This document shows, piece after piece, positions 46,361 to 59,831 of a stretch of DNA of 64,000 bases; position 1 is the stretch's first letter; the number at the start of each line of letters is the position of its first letter. Origin of the DNA: Siderastrea radians (Eukaryota; Cnidaria; Anthozoa; Scleractinia; Rhizangiidae); NCBI GenBank assembly GCA_964017195.1, contig OZ024897.1, forward strand, positions 5,956,360 through 6,020,359, given 5' to 3'. Under the pieces are notes generated by a model that worked only from the letters and a program-made list of their open reading frames with translations, ran no database searches and was not told where the DNA came from. Position numbers and translations under genes: made by a program.

Positions 46361-49300
46361 ATGGGATTAGTCTTCAGCCGAAAGCGAGCGAGAAAGACCT
46401 TTTACGCGAAAAAACAGGTAAGCAGGGTTTGGAAATGTTTGATTATTTTTCAAAACTATGTGCGTAGAAAATTCTCGCGTTTCGCTCCATTTCTTTCCAT
46501 TTGGCGCGTGAAATGTAACTGAAAAATCTACGGTTTTCGTTTTGCAAAACTTTAGACATGTCAGACAAAAAGTTCTTGACTCTCGCGAGGTGTCACGAAA
46601 CCTGAGGAGTCATTTTGCTAACGCGTTAATTAAGTAAGTTCAATTTGTATGCAAAAAAAAAATCTGGATTTATTTTACTTATTTTATTTCAAAGCGCGCA
46701 AGTAAGTATCGGGTAATGATGACGTAATTAAAGGGCGCCTGCAAGGGATTACTGGTATCCAAGTATCTAACTAAAATATTGTCTTTTCACAGACACTCTT
46801 TTTTTTTCATTGTATCGTCAAGCGCGAGCAAACAAACCGCGTGCGCAATCTCGTACCCAGTGTCCTCTGGCTGTTTGGTCAGCGGACGGTCGCCAGGCTC
46901 CTGGCTGTTTGGTCAGCCGGCAGTCGCCAGGAGAGACCGCCCGCTGACCAAAAAGCCAGGGGACTCTGGGTACGAGATTGACGCGCGCGCATCCACCACG
47001 CGAAGTTCGCTGACCTTTCACGTGCGCGGGCTCTAGGGTCGAGTGCTTGCTGACGCACGCGCACTTGTAATGCATGTTATTCAACGGCTTGGAACAGACT
47101 TTTGAAAACTCTTGATGGCTTCCTTTTTATACATGCACTATTTTTTCAAGAAAAGTCATAAAAATAAAAAGTTTTTACATGTTTCTGAACAAACTTGGAC
47201 TTGAAGTAATCAAGATTTACAAGTTTTCATCTCTGTACGATTATTTTTTGATGTTAATCGTGCGCGTGCGTTGTGTATGATTTTTTTTTCAACACGTTCG
47301 AATTATATAAGATGCATAATAAATTGCGGACTATCGTTTGTTTATAGTACAACGCTAAATTTTGGTGTGCTCCCATTGGTCGAGATCGATCACGTGACAC
47401 GATACTGTCTCCCGTCAGCGGGCACCTATCAGTGTATAGAGCCAGTTTTAGGCAATTTTCGCTCAAAATTTAGCATTGGACAATTAAAACAATAGAGTCC
47501 TTCTATTTCAGGCCCAGTTTGTGATAGGTTCTCTGGGAAATTTGATGTTCAAACTTCATATAAGCCCTCGAACTACGTTATGGGGATAATATTTGTTGTG
47601 AACATCAAATTTCCTCAGGCAACCTATCACACGATAGTGCCTTCGACAGAAGAACTCTATTGTTCAATAAGAAATGGTCTACTTGTAGACCACAGTCGTC
47701 CTATTTTCCTCAGATCTTAAGGGGGCGTGAAAAGGTATAAATGATGCAAATCATGGCAAAAAAACGGAAGAAAGAAAGGGACTGGAGAGAGTGCTAGAAA
47801 TAGGCTTCTCCGGCAATCTGCGCTCGCCGCTCGTTACTCGCACATCGGCCTTCTCGGCCTAAAATAACTGCTTCTATTTGTTTCATGTATTTGTTTCGAG
47901 TTCCGATTGCTTCTGTTGTAACGGACCAGAGTACTACACTCAATTAAGACCTCCTCAGTTCCAAAACCTGACTTGAATGTCTTGAAATATTTACACTCTT
48001 TTAAAGATTTTTTGGAAGGTATAAGTAGGCGACGATCTTAAAAACAATGATTGATATTTCTCTTTTCTGTGTTTTTTTCTTTTCCCTATAGCTCAGTTCA
48101 AGAGGGATATTGTCAAAACTAGTGACATCTCCCGCGTATCACCAAATCAAACGCCATCCACATTTCGAAAACCAGGAGGGAAAGATGACAAAGCTATATG
48201 AAAATCTGCCCCAGTTCTCAATTCTGTCATTCATGGCTGGAGAGAAACTCTCATCTACAGGTAAAGCTAATAACATTGGGTATTCATAAGAGTCATGTCT
48301 TTTGTTAGTTTTGAAGGTAAAGACAACGTACTGTTATCTTTTTCACTCCAAGAACACCTAAGAACTTACCAGTAACGTACAAAAGTACCCCCTCCTCCTC
48401 CCCCCAAAAAAGAAGTCGCAATGTTGTTCAGTGTTGACGATTGTTCGTACGTTCTAGAACGTGTCTCGGAAAGCCGTCGTCTTCTCTTTCATTGCAAGTC
48501 GCAGGAAAAATTGCCTTGTGTAACAACGCCTTTAAACTGACAGAATGTTTTTGTATTGCAGCCATTCCCGCAAAAATTGCATTAGACATACTAGATGAAG
48601 GTAAACTTTTTTTGCTCTCTTTTTTCATTAAGTGAAAGCCTCTAAATTGCAGAAGTATATATTTCTTCCATGAATGCAAAAGTAAAACGGACATAATTTT
48701 TTCCTATAGAAGTCATTCCCGCAAAGAATACTGTTATCTATACATCAACGCAGCCACAGTAGAAAAGCCTCAGGGCTAAAGAATGGGGCGAAAGAGTTAG
48801 ATGTAGAGAATATAACGAACAATTGCGTTGCAATTTGCAGGAAACTGTGTTTTGAAACGTTGCGAGATACGTTACAGTGTGTAACGCGCATGTATTCTAG
48901 ATCGTCTCTCAAAAAGCTGTCGTTTACCGTTTCATTCAGATTACAAGTGGCATGAAAAATTGCCTTGTGTATCAACGCCAACTGACAGGATTTTTTTTTA
49001 TTGCAGCCATTCCCGAACAAAATGTTGCAGTTGATCAAGGTGAACCATTTTTTTCTCTTTTTTCAGTTTAAGTGAAAGCCTCTAAAATTAGAGAAGTATA
49101 CGCTTCTTCCATGAAAGCAAAAGTAAAACGGACGTTATGTTTTCCTATTGCAGTCATTCCCGCAGAAGTTCTCCTCAATGATATTTACCTTCATATGGGG
49201 GAATTTTTGCGGGACTGATTTCAAACAAAATTCACCATTACATCTAACTGTCTGAGTTATCTACAGGTTATCTCGGCAATTCTGAGACATCTACAACAAA

Positions 49301-52300
49301 AAGCCAGATCCTCTAAGTATAAGGAATACATTTAGAGAAGAAAATGTGACCTTTCAGCCATCTTCCTTGTTAAATATCGATCTTTGCAAAATGAAATCCA
49401 AAGACTACTTTTGGCAGCCACAGTAGAAGCTTCAGAGCTAAAAATATGTGGAAAAGAGTTAAATGTAGAAAATATAAAATGGAAGTCTAAATTTGACCTC
49501 ATAGGGAAAGTATGCCGGGAGAGCAAGCTAATAGAGTTTGAATTCAAACTGATTTACAGATTAAGAAAATGTAAATAAGTGCTTGTACTGTAAAGAACAT
49601 GACTCGATTACCCATATCTTTGTTAACTGTCCTTTCTTTCAAATATTTTTCAGTGGAGTTTCAATGAGAAATATCGTTGCGCCTTTTCTCCAATTCCACT
49701 CCAGAAAAATTTTTCGCGATGACATCAAATTGTCTGGAAGCTCAGTTTAAAATACTGCTTACATTTGCGAAATACTACTTGTACTATCAGAAATTGCACT
49801 CTGAGCCCTGCAAACTAGATCAATTTATCCCGATCCTGGAAAAAACCCACGCATTTAAAAAGAAGTACGATAGTGTGAAGATGTTTCAACCTCCCTTTTC
49901 TCAATTCTTAATCTCAATACTGCTATATGTATTCCAACTTTTGATGTAATTAATCAAAACATTTGTTGCACTCGTTTATTCTTTATTTCCCGTTCCTCTC
50001 TTTTTTTTTCCTTTTCGTATAACTTGTTTAACGCTTTTTATGCTATTCAGTGTATCCGTTAGCTAGTCACTGCAATTTCGCTGTATACGTAGTTTTTGTT
50101 TTTCTAAATAAAGTTCATTGCATGAAAAAATAATAATAAAGGTAAACCATTTTCCCTTTTTTATGTGAAAGCCTCTAAAATCATGTAAAAATGCAAAAGT
50201 ACATACTTCTTCCATGAAACCAAAAGTAATACTGACATAATGTTTTCTTATTGCAGCCCTTCCTGAAATTCCCAAGCGTCGTCTCCCTGCTTTACCTGGG
50301 TTCCTTCATTATGAAGGTAAACACGCTCACGTTTATTATAATTTTTTTTCTGTCCTTGTGAAAGCGCATTTGTTTTTCTAAAGGGTTATCTTTTAATGGT
50401 TTCGTTTGCTTCATTAGGTTTCCACGACCATGGTTATCACCTTTTCGAAATTAACTCTGATGAGTACGAGGAGAGCGAAGCAAACATTCTGTAAGTTAAA
50501 AAAATGTCTAGCTATTGCTATTCCAAAACTGAAGGGAATGGGAAAGGAATTTATTTATTTATATATTTATTTATTTAGTTATTCAGTCTTTCAGTTATTT
50601 ATTCATTATTAAAATATTTTTTATATTTATTTTCATTTCTTTATTTATTCGTTTATCTTTTAAATCATTTATTTATTCATTATTTATTTATTTGTTTATT
50701 TATTTATTTCACTCTTCTTCTTACAGTGCTATCCAAAATGCCATAGCTGAGATCATAGGCGAGGAAGAGGTATTATTAGTCTACCGAAACACTGCGGGAG
50801 AAACCGCTTATCTCCCACACACAAGTGCATGTGAGGAGAGCCTTATTAACAGCTTATGTTCCCGGTAAGTATGCACACAATAATATTGCAGTAGGCCTGT
50901 GTTTTCATGGTTAAGTTCTGGTGGGGGGGGGGGGGGGGATACTCCAGTCAAATCAGAATAGGTGTGTGACCGTATTAAAGTATGGAAAATCGAAAATTCA
51001 TATTTTTTTCGGCCCAAACCCGAAAAATGACACCTAATTCAAGAAAAAAACGGTAACTTAGAATTGTGTAAACAAGTCGTTTTTAACTCGTGAAGAGGCG
51101 TAGCTTCGAAACGTTTTAGTTTTTCATTGTTTTTTTCTCTGTAACATGAGAAGTTTAGCATAAAGCATACAATAATACACAAAATTTAAGGAAACTTATC
51201 ACACCGGGATCCCAATTCCAAAAAGGGGCAAAATGGATACCCAATTTACGGACTGAGAATCTCAAAAACCATACCCTTTTGCGCGGCACATGCCTATATA
51301 ACTTATATATGGTAGTACCCCACCCGAGGGGTAAGGGTAAAGTACCTGTGCAATCTAGCGACTTTAATTCAACAAGCCGATTGTGGCTTTCACAGTTAAG
51401 CAGTTAACTTTTTTCATTTGCATTATAATGTATTTTAACGGTACTGTGAGGCAATTTCGGGCAAAAACTGTAAAGTTGCCTCACATCCACGTTCAAATAC
51501 ATTGTAACGCAAATTAGAAAACTGTAAAAAGGGCTATTGGCCACTTTCAAAACGAGTAAAGGGCTGGGAACGAGTTTTAAAAATCAGGTAGGGAAGCCTT
51601 TTCAGAAACTGTGCGTAAAATCAAACTTTATACACTCCGCAAACCTCCGCAAACCGCGGTTTTATGGTGAAAGGAAAAATTCGTGTCCTACAAACTCGCG
51701 ATCATTTAATGACAATAAATTTAGCGCCCTTCCAAAATTGTAAACTAAATTCTGGTCGATTTTTTTGTATATCGTCTTCCAACTTAAACGATATTTCTCA
51801 TAGGTTTGGTGATCAACTTCTGCGTATAGTATTTCTGAATCCTTCTTGGTTTATTAAATATTCGTTGGAGAAAGCAGAGCATCCTTTGTTTAGGTGAGTA
51901 TTGCAAACAAACCTCAATTTGTTCGTCGCCTTATGCCACCGTCATTCTTACCATGTCGACAGTAAGATAACGCAAGATATTTAAGATATTAGGTGCGGTT
52001 ACACACCCCACGGTAAATGGCATTTCCCATGATGGTAGCTCATCCCGCGGTGCATTACACTTGGCTTTCAGTATACCGTGCGGTCACACGTGAGTTGCGA
52101 TTTGCCAAGGTAAAAATATGATGTCACTCTGCGGTTACGTGTTGATGTCAAACCGAGTATCGTGATTGGCTCTTGTACCTTGGGCACCATTGCAACTTAC
52201 CACGTTAAATGTCATGGGCGCTTCTTGTGATCTTTTTGACGTATCCATGGATATTTAACACGGGAAATGTACCTTGGGAAATGTCGGTCACACTTGCAAA

Positions 52301-55300
52301 ATGCAGTTTCCCGTGGTAAAGGGGTCTTTTACCACGGTAACAGATCCCCGTGTAACCGCACCTATTGTCATGAACCTTATTTTCGTCGATAACACCTCCG
52401 GCCGATTAAAGGAGCTACGTCACGAGGATTTTGCTACTTTAGGTGAGGTCAATTCTCTGGTAAAATCATTTTAAGTGCCTTTACTCTTACACCAAATGCT
52501 CTTGTAAACTATGAGGACGATATCAAATGAATTTGGTCAGGGAAAGCTGACCATAATAGGTTTTGGGGTGATTTTTTAAGAAATCGCATGAAAACTTGAA
52601 AAATTTGAGCCAATATTTTCAAGTTTCAATCCATGCCATTTCCACCCTTGCCATCGGTAGCGACAAACGACAGGAAACAGTTTCAGCGCCGTGAGATAGT
52701 CTTTAATAACAATGCTAGACCATTATTTTTGGAATTCAATTGATGCAAAGACACTTTTTAGCTTTTTAAAAAGATACTGAAATAGTGTGACATATCCCCT
52801 TTAATACTCCAAATTGCAGCGCTTTTTTTATGGCTGGCGAGCCAGTTTTGAATTTCTCGCCCAGATCAATCCACGATCAGCGAGACGTTTACTCCGATGG
52901 CTAAAAGTTCCAACTTTCCGATCCTAACTGACAGGGTGGTAAAGGGGGCTCCCGATCACGAATCACGAGCCTATTTTCATTCAAATCACGTATGTTTTTT
53001 GGAACACTTCACGAATCACATATTTAACATACAAGATTGCAAAAAAACTTATCCCTAATTGACTAATTAATTTGCTTTGCCTTTAGTTTTCAATACACAG
53101 TCTTTTAGCGGAGCTACGAATATGGAAAAAGGGCCTCAAACGCATGAAATGAGTCAAGAGAAGGCGTTCTTCACACAAAATCAGTCTTTTAAATCGCGAA
53201 CGAGGAGTCTCTTAGGGATTAATGTCCTGAATGTCGAATCACGGATCACGACAATATTTGAGCTGCTTTCACGGAGCCTGCGTGCAGGCGTCTCCTATTT
53301 CACGTGTCACGCGCTAATCTTTGCTCAGATCACGCGTCACGCGTAACCCCGTGTGCCACCCTGAACCAAGAGGAATTTAGATATTTATGTAACATAGAAG
53401 AGCCAATTAATTTTTGGAGTGTTATTAAACCATTATTATTATTATTATTATTAGAGGAAATGAACAGATAAATTTGAGACCGACCGGCAAGTCATATCAG
53501 ACCAGAGCTAGGTTAACAACAGCCTCCCGTTTTAAGGGGCTAAGTCACTAATTTCTAGAATTACTTAAAAAGGGGGAAAACACAACACACATTGGAATCA
53601 CATGAACCCAGATATGATGGTTCAGTTTTTTTCTATTAATTTTCTAAAACTACAAATAATTATGAGTTCTTTGTTTTCGGATGGCAAGGATGGAAATGAA
53701 TTGCAGCTCAATTTTTTCAAGTTAATTCTTCGTTTGTACATCGGTGAATAGCTAAGGCTAATTCGATATATTCGTCTTGGTTTTCTAGCTCATTTTGTGT
53801 ACGAGAAAACTACTTTGTTTTAGTTTTGGCACGGAGTTGACACACACAAAAATTCCAATGACGTAGCCCTTTTAACCCTTGGGCGTACAACGGGGCCATT
53901 CCCTCCACCCATAAGGTTTTTCTTGAATTTTTTCAAAAGGAATTATCCTCTACACCTGCCGTTTTCAGTAGCTGTGTGCATATCCCTTAGACACATTTTG
54001 ACACAAATTTAGTAGGAATGGGTTGCTATGGTCACGATATATGACGTCATAAGTGGCAGGTGTCAAGCCATTTTCGAAGAAAAATGCCTGCTGCTTATCC
54101 TTTGTTAGATGCAAAAAGCACAAAATGTTGACAAAAAGTAGCTAAATGTTTAATTACGTCTTATTCGACATGTCCAGCATCAAAAATTTTTAATTTCTTT
54201 CGTTTTTTGACCATTTCTAATTTGGGTGCAATTCAAGATGGCGGCCAACATTGCGGCTACCTTGGATGACGTCACAGGCTCCCGGCAGCGCCGCAACCCA
54301 TAATGTATACCTCATCTTGTAGAGCACACAGGCTTTCTACTAAAGGTGAAATCTTTCCGAAATATTGCAACATAACGAAAACTCAAGGGGGTTCCATCAA
54401 CCCCAACTCCCCCCTTGTACCACAGTGGGGAAAAAAGACTTTGCTTGTATGTCCGAACTTTAACACAACAACTCAGCAGCCACTAAGTAATATATACAAT
54501 TTTTTTTCAGCGCCGAATCATTAGAAAAGTTAAAGTTCGTTGAAGACAACATGGAATTTGGAAGACTGACCGGTAACAATAGTTTACAATCTCAGTTTAA
54601 ATGTTAATATCAAGAACTTCGCTAATTCTAACAAATATATTCTCGACTGATAAAAGCTGCGTTCTCAATAGCGCTGAACACATTATAGGCCAAGTTTTTA
54701 ACTTCATTGTTCTCGTCAAGTGCCCGTTCAAACGTGTGCCTGGTGTAAGAAACACGCCAAAAAATTCTACACCTAAACCGAAAATGTAGCAAGAACTTGC
54801 TGTTGCATTTTTTTTTCTTTTTGTGGTTTTATCTGGTAGCACGCTGACAAAAATTGTGCAATCTTCGGTAGGAAATCTGAGGGTGGTTTTCGTGCACCGC
54901 CTGGTGTTAATACTTTATGTGGCAAGGGACCGGTCATTGTTTAGAGGGGGAGGGTCAATAATTTTCAAGCGGGGAAAAAGGGGGGGGGGGCACACAACGC
55001 ATGCATCTTACGGAGCTTTGTTATACAAAGCTCTGTACAAAGCAAAGCGGGTGAGCCGGGAGGGTTAGCAAAAAATGTGCCTCACAAAGGGGAGGGTCAG
55101 GAGACTTTGAACATGGTCTGCCCCCATTTGCATTAGTCCTCCCCCCCCCTAGAAATTATAACCAATCCCTAAAGACGTGATTGCTTCATTTGTCATCAGA
55201 CTTAATTAACTTTCCGTTTTGGCTTAGTGTAAACGCAGTATAAATCTCAAGTTCAAAAGAAATTTTCATCTCATTTCTCCAAGCCAAACAACAAGAGAAT

Positions 55301-55462
55301 TTGATACAAAGAAAGATCGCATGACATAATCGACCTTTTTCCCTGCGATTTTTCCACGTCCCTTAACGATGCATGAGGGTTTCATAACAGCGTTATATCA
55401 CCGATCTAATTTATCTTTTATTTGTTGCAGGATTTCCTGGGGAAATCAAGGCCAGATATTAA
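46361..55462 (+). CDS. Gene B: complete small-exon gene, predicted 220 aa
   Basis: Paralogue of gene A with its first exon visible. Exons are 46361-46417, 48092-48260, 48562-48600, 49007-49039, 50257-50316, 50418-50490, 50727-50864, 54511-54572 and 55431-55462 (stop). They sum to 663 nt and every junction keeps phase. Exon 1 has a strong start context (CACCATGG) and encodes MGLVFSRKRARK, a Gly2/Ser6 N-myristoylation pattern followed by a basic patch. This suggests a membrane-anchored cytoplasmic protein; no signal peptide is seen. Exon 2 opens in frame from its first base. The exon equivalent to gene A 4596-4832 is present at 51657-51893 but its acceptor AG is gone, so it is probably skipped (phase 2-2). 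Function unknown. Confidence 0.75.
46846..46980. mobile_element. Hairpin MITE in gene B intron 1
   Basis: Arms of about 45 bp starting CAATCTCGTACCCAG and ending CTGGGTACGAGATTG. The inner motif GGCTGTTTGGTCAGC occurs twice in the left half and once inverted. No coding capacity. Confidence 0.8.
49380..50130 (+). mobile_element. Degenerate LINE 3' relic inside gene B intron
   Basis: Copy 2 version of the relic at 2150-2850. It is better preserved: frames at 49384-49578 and 49677-49949 are shifted remnants of one reverse-transcriptase C-terminus, with the CCHC zinc knuckle between them. Frameshifts and stops make it inactive. It lies in the intron between exons 49007-49039 and 50257-50316. Confidence 0.55.
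51991..52363. mobile_element. MITE, copy 2 of the element at 4922-5291
   Basis: Same terminal repeats and interior as 4922-5291. The left flank carries an extra short duplication (AAGATATT repeated). Flanked by ATT on both sides. Confidence 0.8.
53376..53452. mobile_element. 77-bp LINE 3' fragment, private to copy 2
   Basis: Ends in a TTA microsatellite and is flanked by AGAGGAA on both sides (53369-53375 and 53453-53459). Copy 1 has the empty site near 6299. A severely truncated retrotransposition event that followed the duplication. Confidence 0.8.
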
Positions 55463-55823
55463 TTTAGTATATTTAAAGTCAGCCTATTTTGCTCATGTAA
55501 AGAACATTATTTTACTTATTTTAGACTTAATTCTGTCTTACCAACTACGTTTAGTAATTTCCAAAATTTCCAAAATGTCCAGTTTATTCCTTTTGGCCGT
55601 AAAAGACCATATTTCCTCGCGTAAGGTTATATCTTCTATTGCAAAGTAATTTTTAAAATTTGTTGTATTTTTTCCGTACGTAAGGGCCTTACGTGCGTTT
55701 ATAGCATTTAAATGACCCTCGAGAAATTGTTCCCCTTTTGCTGACTTTTTAAAATAACAGCCACTAAAACATTCAAAGTTTTACCTTAAATGATTAGTTC
55801 TCTTGTATAAGTACATTGTCTAT
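55463..55823 (+). other. Gene B 3' region
   Basis: Counterpart of 8306-8656; treated as 3' UTR and flank. The alternative frame again stays open (to 55649) with a 9-bp difference from copy 1. Confidence 0.4.
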
Positions 55824-57823
55824 GATCGTCCGGATGAGTGTAGTCCGCAGAGGGTTGTTGGTGACACAACAACCTATGCGGAAGTCATCACCAGAATCAA
55901 GTGAATAGTGTACCAAAGTCTCCGTTTATTGACCCAATTGTTCAATTTAATCGCGATGATGTTGGTCGTTTGTCTGTGAAGCGATGATGTTATTGGCTGA
56001 GACGTGAACACTCTAAAATGTGAGTGGTGCGTTTCGAACCGTCTTTTGGTATGGTAATATCTATCCTTATATCATTGCTCAATTTTTTTAATTTCCTTAA
56101 GTCAGTTAAATGTTACTCTTGTTGTTTTTTTCAATGATTCTTTTGAAAGGCGCACGTAGCTGTTGGCTTCGGCACAAAACGGACGCTAACAGAGAGAGGA
56201 ACATTTTTTCTGTCCCTAAGACGACACAACTCCAACATACTGAAACACTATACAACACAAGACAGAAGCAAACTGGGACGGGAAGATTTTTTCCTGTCCC
56301 TCAAACAAAACAAGACAGACGCTAACTGGGTCCGTCCCCTAGACGACACACAACGGTCAGAAGCTCCAGGAGTTCCTGAGATTTGTGTCGTCTAAGGGTC
56401 AGGACACGCGACAGACGCTAAAGACAGGAATTCCAACATACTTAAAACCACAAACAACACACGACGGACGTTATCTGGGACGGGAATATTTTTCCTGTCT
56501 CTAAGACGCCACACGCACGACAGACGTTAACTGGGACGGGATTATTTTTCCTGTCCCTAAGACAGCTTAAGACGCCATCCGCACGACAGACGTTAACTGG
56601 GGCGGGAATATTTTTCCTGTCCCTAAGACGCCACACGCACGACAGACGTTAACTGGGACGGGAATATTTTTCCTGTCCCTAAGACGCCACACGCACGACA
56701 GACGTTAAATGGGACGGGATTATTTTTCCTGTCCCTAAGACGCCACACACACGACAGACGTTAACTGGGAGGGGAATATTTTTCCTGTCCCTAAGACGCC
56801 ACATGGACGACAGACGTTATCTGGGACGGGAATATTTTTCCTGTCCCTAAGACGCCACACGCACGACAGACGTTAACTGGGACGGGATTATTTTTCTTGT
56901 CCCTAAGACAGCTTAAGACGCCATCCGCACGACAGACGTTAACTGGGGCGGGAATATTTTTCCTGTCCCTAAGACGCCACACGCACGACAGACGTTAACT
57001 GGGACGGGAATATTTTTCCTGTCCCTAAGACGCCACACGCACGACAGACGTTAAATGGGACGGGATTATTTTTCCTGTCCCTAAGACGCCATCCGCACGA
57101 CAGACGTTAACTGGGACGGGAATATTTTTCCTGTCCCTAAGACGATAGACGCACGACAGAACTTAACTTCGACGGGATTTTTTTTCCTGTCCTTTGGAAA
57201 TTTCCATGGAAATGGTAACAATTGACGGTAATTCTATCGAAGGAGTGAAACAAACCTAATGCGTTTTCGTTTATTTCATTGCTTAGTATACAATGTAGAA
57301 GCAACACCTGTTTCAGTTCCCGTTTTGTTTTCTAGAATATTAATTTGTGTTACAACTCTCTTGCGTATGAACAGCAGACATTATACCCTAAAATGTGTTA
57401 CAGATTCCGGAAGCGGTATACACCAATTATTGACTGAAAAATGTATGCACAAAAAACCGTTCTTATGTCAATTTCAGCCTTGGCAGGGTTCTTAGATCTT
57501 AACATTCTGGCAAATCCATGCAGGTTTAGCGTACTTATAAAAAGGTTCTTATAAAATAAAAACTGAGTGTAGTACGGTAAAATAAAAGAAGAATCGAAAC
57601 GGACCACTCATGTTTTAGACTCTTCACGTCACAGCCAATAACATCGTGGCTTTAGTGGCAGTCGACCAATAAGATCGCAACTTAATTGACCAATCACGAC
57701 AATAACCAGAGGCTTGCCACCATTAACTAACGGTGCAGTATTCACTTGATTCTGATGATGACTTCCGCACAGGTTTTCTTGTCTCCAGCTGTCCTTTGTT
57801 GGGCTACACTCACCCAGACAATC
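55824..57823. mobile_element. Foldback element, copy 2
   Basis: Copy 2 of 8657-10742, with the same inverted arms. It retains about 75 bp of interior left of the array (near 56162-56235) that copy 1 lacks, so copy 1 has a small deletion or copy 2 the fuller form. Confidence 0.75.
56190..57195. repeat. 56-bp minisatellite, about 13 units
   Basis: Same unit as 9030-10115, with about three fewer units and a different unit order. The AGCTTAAGAC-bearing variants occur near 56565 and 56908. Array length has changed since the duplication. Confidence 0.9.
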
Positions 57824-59287
57824 ACAGATAATCTACTCATAAAAACCAGGTCTTTCGAGGTAAATTTTTCAATGTTTTAGAGGCAATTATTTAAAAAGTC
57901 AATTAAAAAAGAACAATTATTAAAAGGACAGTCAAATGCTATTTGCGCACGTAAATAGCCATACGCTACGCTCAGTCCGAAAATCAGATACAATCTACTG
58001 ATGACATGATTCCCAGGTTTCAGCCTCTTGTAAAATAATTTTTAATCACATGAAAAGAATAATCTCTATGGGCTATTATTCGAGGAATACGGTCTGTGAA
58101 TGTTACCTTATTTAGCAGTTTAGAATCCAGTACCCGCTGGCAATCTTTGTTCGATCTGTAACTGATAAACGTAGCTATGTTGAATTTAACTTTCTAAAAA
58201 GGTTGCCATACAAAACAGATTCATGTTGGTTTCAATCAGTTTATACTATTTTGGAAATGAAATACTATTTTTCCTGTTTTCGCAATCGTTGCAAAGCGTT
58301 ATCGTAGATACTTCTGCGGGAATGGAAAAAATGGAGAAAATGTCAATTTCGTGTTATCAAACTCACTGATTTTTTTTCTTTGTTTTTTCATCCACTTTGA
58401 GATCACTGAAGTGTAGTTCTATATCCAATGAAATTCTTAACCAGTGAATTTTTTTGTGGCAAGTGTTTTTTCAAACTAATTATTTAAAGGGAAATATAAT
58501 ACGGGAACTGTAATAGGATTGTAATAGAACTCTTAGCCAGTGCTTTTTTTACCTTTGATTGAATAATCAGACACAGATGTTCAAAATTTTAAATTCTTAT
58601 ATCATTACTACAACTTTTCTCTTTTAGTGACAAAACATCTTTCTTATTTTTTAACTTTTAAAACTGATGTAACTGTCAATGTCAGTTAGAAATACCACTG
58701 AACATACTTAGTTAATTCGCTTTCAAGATTTTATGTGACTGCTTTTCAAGGCAATTATATCGTGCGCTATTGATTGAATTTTATGCTATTTAATTGTGTA
58801 ATTTGTATTGATGTAATTTTTATTGATAAGTAGAATAAGGAATGCATCCCCATAAGAGATGCATCATTGTAAATTACATAATTTGGGGGGGGGGGGTTGG
58901 GGGGGGGAGCAAATACCGGGAGGCAAATAAAGATAAATTGAAGGGTAAAAAATTGTTATTCTCCGATTCGTTGTTTACTTGTCTACATCTTTAAAACTGG
59001 AAGTCAGTATAAAGAACTTCATATAAACTCTTGAGAATTGGCAGTTTAACGTCTGTCACCAAGAGTTGGCGAGAGCTCATGCCAACTCACTGAAAGTGCA
59101 TGGGCGTAGGTAAGAGAGTGCAAAGAGTTAGTGATTAGACGAGACCGTGAGTTGACTGGAGTTAAAGTTTACTCAGAGCACACGAGAAACGATAAAAGCG
59201 TATGTGAATTAGTGGTAAAGCAAGAGAGTTGACGAGGATTTTAACTCGCTGAGAGCGCATGGGAGTGGATGAGAGCGCATGTGGTTA
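57824..59287. other. Intergenic, copy 2
   Basis: Matches 10743-13337 of copy 1, minus the private TIR transposon. A G-run (58885-58910) is longer than in copy 1. Confidence 0.5.
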
Positions 59288-59445
59288 CGATGGAACCTCG
59301 ATTTAACGAAACTCTATATAGCGAAGTCCTCGGTGTAACGTACGATATTTTTCATCCCAGTAATAGTGTAATGAATGGAAAAAACCTCGATATAACGAAC
59401 CAATTTCCCAGTCCCTTGACACTTCGTTAAATCGAGGTTCCACTG
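59288..59445. mobile_element. pogo/Tigger-like MITE, copy 2
   Basis: Same element as 13338-13513, slightly shorter; the right end GGTTCCACTG is closer to the consensus. Confidence 0.6.
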
Positions 59446-59489
59446 TAGTTGCTTAGACGAAGAAAGAAGAACTGTCATAGATTCTAAGG

Positions 59490-59831
59490 AAAACTTGAGC
59501 AGATTCAAACTCTTTGAGAGGTCTACAGTGTTCACAAAATGCATGACTGAACTCAAAAGAAAAGCAAGAATTTATCGTCGGAGTTCTCGTCTCTTTTTGT
59601 TTTCAAGGGGCGAGGTAAACGAGAACAGTAAAAGGGAAAACTTTTTTAAGAGTAAAAGGGAAAACTTGATCAAATTCAAACTCTTTGAGAGATCTACAGT
59701 GTTCACAAAATGCATGACTGAACTCAAAAGAAAACCAAGAATTTATCGAGTTCTCGTCTCTTTTTGTTTTCAAGGGGCGAGGTAAACGAGAACAGGAGTT
59801 TTATTTTCTCTTGTTTGGCCTGACCCCCTCA
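59490..59831. repeat. Tandem duplication of about 171 bp, private to copy 2
   Basis: CTCTTTGAGAG...ACAGTGTTCACAAAATGCATG occurs at about 59510 and again 171 bp later. Copy 1 has a single unit (about 13575-13690). Confidence 0.8.
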
